Positions 7,884-15,472 of a stretch of 64,000 bases of DNA are shown here, in pieces. Within the stretch, counting starts at the first letter, position 1. Every line of letters starts with the position of its first letter. This stretch comes from Bradyrhizobium liaoningense. GTDB taxonomy: Bacteria > Pseudomonadota > Alphaproteobacteria > Rhizobiales > Xanthobacteraceae. Where the stretch lies: positions 62,001 to 126,000 of the forward strand of contig NZ_JAFCJM010000007.1 of NCBI RefSeq assembly GCF_018130955.1. The letters are read 5' to 3'. A program made the translations under genes and the position numbers. Below the pieces are notes generated by a model. The model was not told where the DNA came from. It worked only from the letters and a program-made list of their open reading frames with translations, and ran no database searches.

Positions 7884-9575
7884 TTGTCCGTATCGGCCGC
7901 GGCGCCGAGCCAAAGCCAGGGATCGACCGGCGACTTCCGGTCGATACTCGCATCAGATCGACAGCCGATTTCCATCATGCCGGTGAAAACAATGTCCCAG
8001 GCCCAAGCGAACGTGGCATTCGATACCTCGGTGAAAGCATTGGCTGCGATCGCCGAGTCTCACCCCACCAAGGACGCCTTCGCCTTTCCCGCCGAAGCAA
8101 TCTCTTTCCGGGATCTGAACGACAAATCCACTGCCTTAGCCAAGGCGCTTCTGGATCTCGGCTTCAAGCCTACAGAGAATATCGCGCTACTTGCTCAGAA
8201 TTCGATCCATTGGTTGATTGTTCAGTTGGCGGTCGCCAAAGCTGGAATGGTGCTGGTCCCACTAAATACATATTACAAGGTCGAAGATCTGACTTACGCT
8301 TTGTCGCATTCGCGGGCTCGCGCGATCTTCTTCACTCCCGCTTTCAGGACGAATAAATATCTCGAATTGGTTAGAGAGGCGACCAAGCATAGCCAGAACA
8401 ATCCGACCAAAATTATCATCGGCGGACGCGCTGAGCAATGTCTGTCCATTGACGAGCTGATCGCGCAGGGGACTACCTCGAGTGCGTCTCTTCCATCTGT
8501 GCACGGCAGCGACAACGCCGCGATCATATACACCTCAGGTACCACGGGCTTCCCGAAGGGAGCGATGCTGACGCATGAGGGCGTTATGGCCAATGGTCGG
8601 AGCGTTTTTTCGAGGCTGAAAATAGGCTTTGATGACCGTGTAACTTCCATTGTTCCCATGTTCCATGCGGCATCCTTCTGCGTCGGGATCGCTGGATGCC
8701 TGACGGTTGGCGCGACATTCCTTGGGATCGAAGCCTTCGACGCTGTTGAAATGTTCGAGATCATCCAGCGTCATCGAGCCACCGTCCACATCGCTGTTCC
8801 TACTTCATTGCGTATGATGCTTGAGCACCCGCGCCGGAGAGAGTTCGATCTATCGTCGCTCAGAGTTGGCACCTGTGGGGGAGCAGATGTGGAGCCCGAC
8901 ATGCTGCGCCGATGCGAAGCCGAATTCCCGATTCCATGCATGGTTCAGGGGTATGGGCTGACCGAGTCGTCGGGGCTCGCTTGTTGTCCCGAGGTCGACG
9001 ATCCGAGTCGTTTCGAAGCCGCGGGCCTGCCGTTGCCGGGATACAGCATTCGGATCGCAGACGCGGAGAACGGTGCAGTCCTGGGACATGACGCGATAGG
9101 AGAAGTCCAGGTCAAGAGCAATCTGATCATGCGTGGTTACTTCGCAAACGACGAGGAAACGCGAAAGGCGATCGACGCAGACGGGTGGCTAAAAACCGGC
9201 GATCTTGGGCAAATCCGCCTCGACGGAAAGTTGGTACTCGCCGGTGGACGCTTGAAGGATATGATCATTCGCGGTGGCGAAAACATCTACCCTGCGGAAG
9301 TCGAGCGAATTCTCTTTTTACATCCGGCTGTAACCGAAGTTGCAGTGTTCGGGATCAAGGACGAGCACTTTGGCGAAATAGTCGCTGCCGCGGTTAGGTG
9401 CGGAAACGTTACTGCAGCCGAACTTGCCGATCACTGTGCGAGTCGAATCGCGAAATACAAAATTCCAACCAAATACTTCCGAATCGAAGTTTTTCCGCTC
9501 ACGCCAAGCGGAAAGATCCGAAAGGTTGCGTTGAAAGAAATGGCGGCCGACGGAAAGCTCGACGTCCTAGCTTGA
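7884..9575 (+). CDS. AMP-dependent acyl-CoA synthetase/ligase
   Basis: An ANL-superfamily enzyme of up to 563 residues that activates a carboxylic acid to its CoA thioester via an acyl-AMP. Motifs in order: P-loop-like Y-T-S-G-T-T-G-F-P-K-G near residue 217, G-Y-G-L-T-E-S near 357, T-G-D-L near 441, G-R-L-K-D-M-I-I-R-G-G-E-N-I near 455, and P-S-G-K-I-R-K with the catalytic lysine near 547. The start is uncertain: TTG 7884 sits 7 bases after the hydratase stop, while ATG 7977 would trim 31 residues. It forms an operon-like unit with maoC. The similarity is to medium/long-chain or aryl acid ligases; the actual acid is unknown. Confidence 0.9.
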   Translation: MSVSAAAPSQSQGSTGDFRSILASDRQPISIMPVKTMSQAQANVAFDTSVKALAAIAESHPTKDAFAFPAEAISFRDLNDKSTALAKALLDLGFKPTENIALLAQNSIHWLIVQLAVAKAGMVLVPLNTYYKVEDLTYALSHSRARAIFFTPAFRTNKYLELVREATKHSQNNPTKIIIGGRAEQCLSIDELIAQGTTSSASLPSVHGSDNAAIIYTSGTTGFPKGAMLTHEGVMANGRSVFSRLKIGFDDRVTSIVPMFHAASFCVGIAGCLTVGATFLGIEAFDAVEMFEIIQRHRATVHIAVPTSLRMMLEHPRRREFDLSSLRVGTCGGADVEPDMLRRCEAEFPIPCMVQGYGLTESSGLACCPEVDDPSRFEAAGLPLPGYSIRIADAENGAVLGHDAIGEVQVKSNLIMRGYFANDEETRKAIDADGWLKTGDLGQIRLDGKLVLAGGRLKDMIIRGGENIYPAEVERILFLHPAVTEVAVFGIKDEHFGEIVAAAVRCGNVTAAELADHCASRIAKYKIPTKYFRIEVFPLTPSGKIRKVALKEMAADGKLDVLA

Positions 9576-9739
9576 CGGTCAGTTGGACCGCTCCGCAATA
9601 GGCGTGGCCGTGCATCACTTAAGACCTACCTGATTTCGCGGAGTTTGGCTTCGGCATTCGAAGCTCCCTAGTTGCAAGCCTCTGCAGGGACACGACTGAA
9701 GAATCAACCAGCATAAAAGGTTACACGGGAGGTCCAAAA

Positions 9740-11350
9740 ATGTCTGAAAGGAAGAGCGCGAAGCCTTTGGATGTGATCGTCATTGGCGCCGGCTTCGCCG
9801 GCTTGTACGCGCTGCATAGGCTCCGGAAAGACGGATATTCCGTCCGCGTTCTAGAGGCCGGCAAATCGATTGGGGGCACCTGGTATTGGAACCGGTATCC
9901 CGGCGCGCGCTGCGACATCGAAAGCATGCAATATTCATACTCCTTTTCGGACGAAATCCAGCGCGAATGGAAGTGGTCGCAGCTGTATGCGCCTCAACCG
10001 GAGATTCTAAGCTATATTAACTTCGTTGCTGACAAACTTGACCTTCGTCGCGATATTCAACTCGAAACCCGTGTGGTCGCCGCCACTTTCGACGAAGACT
10101 CCCGGACTTGGACAGTCCGCACCGAAGCGGGTGAGGCGTTCGAGGCTCCATTTTGCGTGATGGCGACCGGTTGTTTGTCGGTTCCGATCGTTCCCTCGTT
10201 CCCTGGAATGGAAAATTTCAAGGGCGACGTCTACCGTACGTCGGATTGGCCTCACGAAGGCGTTCAGCTCAAAGGCAAACGGGTTGGGCTCATCGGGACG
10301 GGCTCGTCAGGGATACAGGTGACGCCGGTGTTGGCCGAGCAAGCAGAGCATCTCTACGTGTTTCAGCGCACGCCGAACTACTCCATTCCTGCACTGAATC
10401 GGCCGATCGACGATGAGTACGAGCAGGCGTGGAAGCAAAACTATCCTGAGCGGCGGAAAGCAGCTTTAGCCACTCGCATTAACACGCTGAGCGACTTTGG
10501 TACTATCCCGGGCAGTTCGGTCAGTTACGAGGAGCGTGAACGCGAGTTCGAGCGCCGCTGGACCAAAGTCGGCGGATTCGGATTCGTGCATGGTTATACC
10601 GACATAATGACCGACCCGGTCGTGAATGCTCACGCCTCCGAATTCGTCAAGAAAAAGATCGCGGCATCTGTTCGTGATCCAGAAGTGGCGAAGAAACTCA
10701 TGCCGAGCGACTACGGTATCGGAGGCAAGCGCATCTGTGTCGACACCGCGTATTTCGAGACGTTCAATCGAAATAACGTCACGTTGATCGACGTCAAGAG
10801 CGATCCGATTAGATCGTTCAATCCGAACGGCCTGTCTACGCAATCGCGATCGTTCGAACTGGATACGGTTATTCTCGCCATCGGATTTGATGCGATTACT
10901 GGCGCACTGCTCAAGATCGATATCACCGGCCGCGATGGTTTGAAGCTGCGAGACCGCTGGGCCGAGGGACCGAAAAATTATATCGGAATGGCAGTCTCCG
11001 GCTTTCCGAATATGCTTATGGTTACGGGGCCTGGAAGTCCGTCGGTCTTTACAAACATGGTGGCGTCAATCGAACAGCACGTCGATTGGATCGCCGACTG
11101 CATTGCGCATCTAAAGCGCAAGGGTGTGTCGTCCATCGAGGCGCTGCCCGATGCGGAAGACAAATGGGTGTCACACGTCAATGAGGTGGCAAACGGCACT
11201 CTCATGCCGAAGGGCAACTCCTGGTATGTGGGCGCAAATATACCTGGGAAACCGCGGGTTTTCATGCCCTATCTTGGGGGAGCACACGTCTACAAGAAAA
11301 TTATCGAGGATGTGGCCAGCAAAGACTATGAGGGATTTGGGTTGGCATGA
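9740..11350 (+). CDS. Flavin monooxygenase of Baeyer-Villiger (cyclohexanone monooxygenase-like) family
   Basis: A 536-residue FAD/NADPH enzyme with the size of type I Baeyer-Villiger monooxygenases. FAD site G-A-G-F-A-G-L at residues 14-20, then G-G-T-W-Y-W-N-R-Y-P-G-A-R-C-D; NADPH site G-T-G-S-S-G-I-Q near residue 190. The family fingerprint F-x-G-x-x-x-H-x-x-x-W is present as F-K-G-D-V-Y-R-T-S-D-W, so the histidine is replaced by arginine. Such enzymes insert oxygen next to a ketone to give an ester or lactone; the substitution may alter activity. GGGAGG precedes the ATG. It follows the ligase gene by 164 bases on the same strand and is probably under the same TetR control. Confidence 0.88.
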   Translation: MSERKSAKPLDVIVIGAGFAGLYALHRLRKDGYSVRVLEAGKSIGGTWYWNRYPGARCDIESMQYSYSFSDEIQREWKWSQLYAPQPEILSYINFVADKLDLRRDIQLETRVVAATFDEDSRTWTVRTEAGEAFEAPFCVMATGCLSVPIVPSFPGMENFKGDVYRTSDWPHEGVQLKGKRVGLIGTGSSGIQVTPVLAEQAEHLYVFQRTPNYSIPALNRPIDDEYEQAWKQNYPERRKAALATRINTLSDFGTIPGSSVSYEEREREFERRWTKVGGFGFVHGYTDIMTDPVVNAHASEFVKKKIAASVRDPEVAKKLMPSDYGIGGKRICVDTAYFETFNRNNVTLIDVKSDPIRSFNPNGLSTQSRSFELDTVILAIGFDAITGALLKIDITGRDGLKLRDRWAEGPKNYIGMAVSGFPNMLMVTGPGSPSVFTNMVASIEQHVDWIADCIAHLKRKGVSSIEALPDAEDKWVSHVNEVANGTLMPKGNSWYVGANIPGKPRVFMPYLGGAHVYKKIIEDVASKDYEGFGLA

Positions 11351-11517
11351 GCCAACTGGGGCTTCCACGGAATTAGGGCGAGTGCTCATAAAGACGCAGA
11401 TGTCTGAGTATCTACCAATATGGCCGCCTTGGAGGAGTTAGCTCGTTCGTATCGACGTTGGAGCGGCTCCTTGGGCCGACAGCGCCGAATCGTTCTCACA
11501 GCCCAGCAGAGGAGTGC

Positions 11518-11640
11518 GCTATGTCCTGGAGGTCGAAGCCGAGTTGGTACTTCGTGGCGAAGAAGGAACGCACCATCCCACCGGAGCTTCAACGTTTTGT
11601 CGCAAAGCGCAGGGGCGCAACTGTCTTTGAGACCGACACT
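11518..11640 (+). pseudogene. Remnant of alpha/beta hydrolase C-terminus
   Basis: In frame from about 11518 the translation W-R-S-K-P-S-W-Y-F-V-A-K-K-E-R-T-I-P-P-E, then L-Q-R-F-V-A-K-R-R-G-A-T, is a typical C-terminal section of rhizobial alpha/beta hydrolases (the strand with the acidic catalytic residue). Everything before and after is missing or unrelated, and the catalytic histidine region is lost. It is a decayed fragment, directly followed by another fragment in a different frame. Confidence 0.55.
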
Positions 11641-11764
11641 CGCAAAGCCGAAAACGCAGTTCAGCAAGCATCTGTGGCAGCTTAAAGTGCATCGAGCCTG
11701 TTTCAGCAAACCAGAAGGAAGTCTGGACGACGCGAAAGGCGAAGCGCCGCTGGCGGAATTTGTG

Positions 11765-11974
11765 CGCAACTATGGCGCCATCATCGACGCGCTGACAGCG
11801 ACGGTCACTAATGCACAGGCCGGGTTAAACTGGCTGAGCGCTCAACCGCCGCACCTGGAAGAAGTCCGACGAACTCTCAATACAATCGCTAACGACGGCA
11901 TGCGAGCAGGCAAAATCGTCGCTCGACTTCGGGCGCCCATGAAAAGGTTCCCCTCTGTGGATGACCCCTCTTGA
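11765..11974 (+). pseudogene. Remnant of sensor histidine kinase DHp region
   Basis: The translation T-N-A-Q-A-G-L-N-W-L-S-A-Q-P-P-H-L-E-E-V and the following I-A-N-D-G-M-R-A-G-K-I-V-A-R-L-R match the dimerisation helix of PAS-type histidine kinases frequent in Bradyrhizobium. The H-box expected just before is degenerate: there is no His-Glu, only Y-G-A-I-I-D-A-L. No ATPase domain follows. The frame ends at 11974. Together with the hydrolase piece it marks a rearranged, non-functional segment. Confidence 0.5.
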
Positions 11975-12309
11975 TCCTTGAGGGATACCTCCGAGGTGGC
12001 CGAAGCAAAGTCGCCGTTTGGCCGACTCAGACCTCCGCCGGACCCCCTTCTGTGCGCTGTTAAGAGCAAAGTAGATATCAAACGCGCCCTGGTCCGCAGT
12101 GTCCCGATTTATGAGTACGCGCCCTGCCAAAGTAGTGCTAGTTGGGAACGTACTGTAGCTCGGTGAAGTCGCTCGAAAGGTTTCGTGTCGCGCTGCGGCC
12201 CGGGGGGAGGGCCGATGCGGAGGATCTTCCGGAGTTTCTGCTTCGTGATCGAGCAACAGTAAGTGATTGCGTTACTCGTGCTAAATCGGCGACCGATGAC
12301 CTCTTCGTC
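11975..12309. other. Intergenic stretch without recognisable gene
   Basis: About 335 bases between the kinase relic and the convergent hydrolase gene. Open frames here are antisense or low-quality, and no family resemblance or regulatory element was seen. Confidence 0.4.
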
Positions 12310-13062
12310 CTATGAAGGATCGAGGAAAGCCGAGACAGTCCCTGCCAAAATCAATGGACACTCATCCATCGGATAGTGACCTGATTCCGGTAAAAGGGTC
12401 AGCCGTGCGTTTGGAAGTCGCTTGAGCCATGTTTCTCGAATGAACTGCTCTGGAATACCCAAGTCGTGCCCTCCGGTCACGACAAGTGTTTCGTTAGCAA
12501 GCGCAGCCGCTTCGCGATCGAAATCGTCCAGGGCCCAGGATTCGAAGTATCCCGCAAATGCGCGCGCAGAACAGGTCGTCATCGAGAGGGTTGCGACGCT
12601 CTTCGACCAGTAAGAGGGTAGGCGCCCCCCTGTCGATGTATTTATGATCGCTTGCCGCGCGTCGAGGTGCTCGGCAGCAGAGCGAAAGAACTCAAGGGCG
12701 TCTGCGTCTAGCGGGGCTTTGCCGGCCCAGACGGGCGTAATGGCGCAGATGCGTTGAACGCGGTCTGGTGCAAGTGTCGCGGTCCGAAGCGCTGCCTTGC
12801 CGCCCATTGAGTGACCGACGACTGAAAACTGCGCCCAGCCAAGGCTGTCGCAAACTGCGATCGCATCTGCGGCGACTGTTGCCATGTTGAAAGGACCCGT
12901 AGAGCCCTTAGCGCTGCCGTACCCTCTAAAATCGGGGATTGCAAAAGCAAAGCGATCCGGATCAATCCCCTGAAGCATAGGCTTGAAGCATTGGGCGTCC
13001 CCGAACCATCCATGCAGCAACACCGCGCGATGAGGTCCGCTGCCGTAGGTGATATGGCTCAC
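12310..13062 (-). CDS. Alpha/beta hydrolase
   Basis: A 250-residue alpha/beta-fold hydrolase. Oxyanion-hole region L-L-H-G-W-F-G near residue 17, nucleophile elbow V-V-G-H-S-M-G-G-K (Ser near 84), an acidic position near G-G-H-D-L, and the catalytic histidine in E-S-G-H-Y-P near residue 230. A GTG at 13062 with GAAGGA upstream gives the best start; a TTG at 13092 extends it by ten residues. It lies alone on the minus strand, divergent from the AraC regulator at 13270 with a 207-base gap, so that regulator may act on it. Such enzymes cleave esters, lactones or C-C bonds of ring-fission products; the substrate is not evident. Confidence 0.85.
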   Translation of the reverse strand: MSHITYGSGPHRAVLLHGWFGDAQCFKPMLQGIDPDRFAFAIPDFRGYGSAKGSTGPFNMATVAADAIAVCDSLGWAQFSVVGHSMGGKAALRTATLAPDRVQRICAITPVWAGKAPLDADALEFFRSAAEHLDARQAIINTSTGGRLPSYWSKSVATLSMTTCSARAFAGYFESWALDDFDREAAALANETLVVTGGHDLGIPEQFIRETWLKRLPNARLTLLPESGHYPMDECPLILAGTVSAFLDPS

Positions 13063-13269
13063 GTTCGGTCTTCCTTCAAAATCAGCGTGCAACGCTTGTG
13101 CTCGGTCCGACGTATGGCCAAAGCCGCGGCACGTCGGCGCGCTTTAAGCTCTGATAGCAACCCACGTGACAGCTTGACCCGATACAAGATCAAAAATAGC
13201 CTAAACGATTAGTAACGTCGCGGTCCTTACCAGGACAGCATAACAACTTTACCGACAGGGAGGTTCGTC

Positions 13270-14214
13270 ATGAGTTGGAAGGACTCCAGTCGCGTCCTGC
13301 GTATGCAGGGCTTGCTGCCGAACGTCATGTCATCTGTTTTTGTCGAGATCGACATGATCAATGCCTCTGAAGTCTTCGGTCAATATACCATCTCTGAACT
13401 AGAGGGCATGCGCATCGTTCGTGGAACTACGCGCGGCGGCCGGTATCAAGTGCTCCGAAGCGCACGACACATTCGCCAGGCGTCACCGCAGGCAGTCTTC
13501 GTATGTTTGCCACTCATTGGCGAACTGACTATTCAGCAACACGGGCGGCGGTCAGACATTTCAAAAGGCGACATCGGACTGCTCGATTCACGCGACGAGT
13601 ACGCGATCGACATTTCGGAGGGTTCCGATATTCTTTGGCTCAGTTTTTCGCCTACGCAAGTCGAGGCGCGGTTAAGGGGCCTTTCCGATAATGTTGGACG
13701 GCGAATAAGCGGATCGAGCGGAGTTGGACTTATTGCGTCCAAGTTTTTACGCTCCGTCGGAGCCGAAGCTGATAGCCTTGCCAATTCTTGCTCCTCGCAA
13801 ATCAATCTAGCAGCGATCGATCTGATCTCGGCGGCAGCGTCGGAACGGGGCTCATCACATTCCTTCCCCCGCGTCAAAGCAAGCCGAAAAACATGGGAGC
13901 GGGCCTGCGACTACATTGAACGCCATCTTGGCGACGAGAACTTGTCACCGGCTAAGATTGCAACCGCGATCGGGATTAGTACCCGCTATCTGAGCGAGTT
14001 GTTTGCGTCTGAAGGACAATCCCCAATGGGGTGGGTAATGCTTCGCCGCTTGGAGTCTTGCAGGATGGCTCTAACGCGTCAGCCATGGACCCCCGGCGTT
14101 GTCACCAGTATCGCCTTTCAATACGGCTTCAGCAATATTCCAAGTTTTAACAGGGCGTTTCGTGAAGCCTTTGGACAAGCCCCCCGAGACGTCATGCCGA
14201 TAAACAGGAATTGA
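13270..14214 (+). CDS. AraC family transcriptional regulator
   Basis: A 314-residue regulator with a GGGAGG Shine-Dalgarno. The N-terminal 190 residues resemble the AraC-binding-like (NahR/FeaR-type) sensor domain with the segment I-V-R-G-T-T-R-G-G near residue 50. The C-terminal 100 residues hold two helix-turn-helix units: I-A-T-A-I-G-I-S-T-R-Y-L-S-E-L-F and later V-T-S-I-A-F-Q-Y-G-F-S-N-I-P-S-F-N-R-A-F-R-E. It stands at the head of the 26-kb run of plus-strand catabolic genes and is divergent from a hydrolase, so it is the best local candidate for the activator of the aromatic cluster. Confidence 0.88.
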   Translation: MSWKDSSRVLRMQGLLPNVMSSVFVEIDMINASEVFGQYTISELEGMRIVRGTTRGGRYQVLRSARHIRQASPQAVFVCLPLIGELTIQQHGRRSDISKGDIGLLDSRDEYAIDISEGSDILWLSFSPTQVEARLRGLSDNVGRRISGSSGVGLIASKFLRSVGAEADSLANSCSSQINLAAIDLISAAASERGSSHSFPRVKASRKTWERACDYIERHLGDENLSPAKIATAIGISTRYLSELFASEGQSPMGWVMLRRLESCRMALTRQPWTPGVVTSIAFQYGFSNIPSFNRAFREAFGQAPRDVMPINRN

Positions 14215-14413
14215 CGCCCGGCCGCCCATTGACTTGCGAACCCGGCCGGCCGTCTGATTGCCAGGCGGCTTGGTTGCATATGAAATGGCGAAGCCGTCAC
14301 GGGGCCCGTTCGGTCATCGCGCGCAACCGATTTGTCTGAAAATGCCGATCCTGGGATCGTAAATTTTATGTGCCTTGCTCGACCCGGTTGCGCATAATGC
14401 ATTGTCCTTCAGA

Positions 14414-14463
14414 GTGCTCTGCAAGCAAAGCTGTTTCGCCTTGGATGCTAAGCGCTGCGCGCG
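14414..14463 (+). repeat. Diverged direct repeat, copy 1 (upstream of VOC pseudogene)
   Basis: About 50 bases beginning GTGCTCTGC and containing TTTCGCCTT match, at roughly 75-80% by eye, the stretch at 15347-15397. Each copy lies upstream of a catabolic gene: this one 105 bases before the VOC pseudogene, the other 76 bases before the BVMO. They may be duplicated promoter or leader segments. Confidence 0.5.
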
Positions 14464-14568
14464 TATGCGTTTAAACTATCGTTCGAATCTGCTTCATTGA
14501 GCACAGAATTGGAGAGGCAAAGTGCGCAAGACGATCTCGCTTTTCCAGCGCCATTTCCGAGTCGGACG

Positions 14569-14948
14569 ATGATCGAGCGCATTGACCACTTCGTTATCAC
14601 CGTCCGTTCGCTCGAAACGACCTGTGCTTTCTACGAGCGTGTGCTCGGGTTTAAGCGCATTGATTCGGCGCCACTGCCATGACGTTCGGCAAGCAAAAGA
14701 TCAACGTTCATGAAGCCAGCCGCACCTTCGATCCGAAGGCCTTGGCGCCAACGCCGGGCGCAGCCGATTTCTGTCTCATCACCCGGATGCCAGTAGAAGA
14801 GATGCGCGCCCATCTCGAAAGCTGCGGCGTCACGATCGAGCTCGGACCGATTGAGCGCGACGGTGCCGAGGGTAAGATGATCTCGCTCTACTTTCGGGAT
14901 CCGGACAGCAACCTCATAGAAATTGGCCGCTACCTGGAGCTGTGTTAA
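14569..14948 (+). pseudogene. VOC (glyoxalase/bleomycin-resistance) family gene, frameshifted
   Basis: The first frame from ATG 14569 reads M-I-E-R-I-D-H-F-V-I-T-V and F-Y-E-R-V-L-G-F-K-R-I, a textbook VOC N-terminus, and ends at a TGA around 14680. The other frame continues T-F-G-K-Q-K-I-N-V-H-E and later F-R-D-P-D-S-N-L-I-E-I, the metal-site C-terminus. Inserting one A in CCACTGCC near 14672 restores a continuous protein of about 127 residues. It is therefore a one-base deletion, either a real mutation or a sequencing error. Intact relatives are small metal-dependent lyases, isomerases or dioxygenases. Confidence 0.7.
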
Positions 14949-15472
14949 GCGGCGAACGCGGGCTCCGCTCGCGCGACATAAAGCCTCCGATCGCGGATCC
15001 AATCCGCACGTTGGAGTCGTTTGTCTCGACGCCGCGCATCAAGCAGCCGGATACGATCTTCGTTAGCGCCGGCGATCGTTTACGGAAGGCGGTTCTCGAC
15101 TATATGCGGCCGGAAATCGTCAGATCACGCTGCGATCCCATTGTTGGTCACAAAGCGCCATTGGCAGACTCGCATTCGAGCGCGCCGAATTTTTGTTGCG
15201 GGCGAATGACCGAAGCAATTTCGATGCAGGAAGGGTTCGTGCAATGGGTCGCTCGGCTTCGTCAGGACCCTGAAACTTAAGAGCGGAGATTGCATGAAGA
15301 GGTTCATCCATCCATGCGGTGAATTACGCGTCGTCGGCGCTGCACAGTGCTCTGCGGGCAAAGCGGTTTCGCCTTAGACGTCAAGCAGCGTGCCGCGTTG
15401 CCGTCTAAATATCAGCTTGCAGAGGGGTCCGCACGGCACGGAACGAGCGAGTATCCCGTCGGGGAGGAAACT
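14949..15472. other. Gap with no supported gene; contains repeat copy 2
   Basis: A 112-codon open frame (14942-15280) has no recognisable similarity and begins inside the VOC relic, so it is not called. The stretch from 15347 repeats sequence found before the VOC gene. The region probably holds the promoter of the downstream BVMO. Confidence 0.4.
15347..15397 (+). repeat. Diverged direct repeat, copy 2 (upstream of BVMO)
   Basis: Counterpart of the repeat at 14414-14463, again starting GTGCTCTGC and sharing GCAAAGC and TTTCGCCTT. It lies in the leader of the 4-hydroxyacetophenone-monooxygenase-like gene. Confidence 0.5.

Noticed and set aside
14942..15280. 112-codon plus-strand frame after the VOC pseudogene
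   Set aside because: It begins inside the relic, lacks a ribosome site and resembles no family; left as non-coding.
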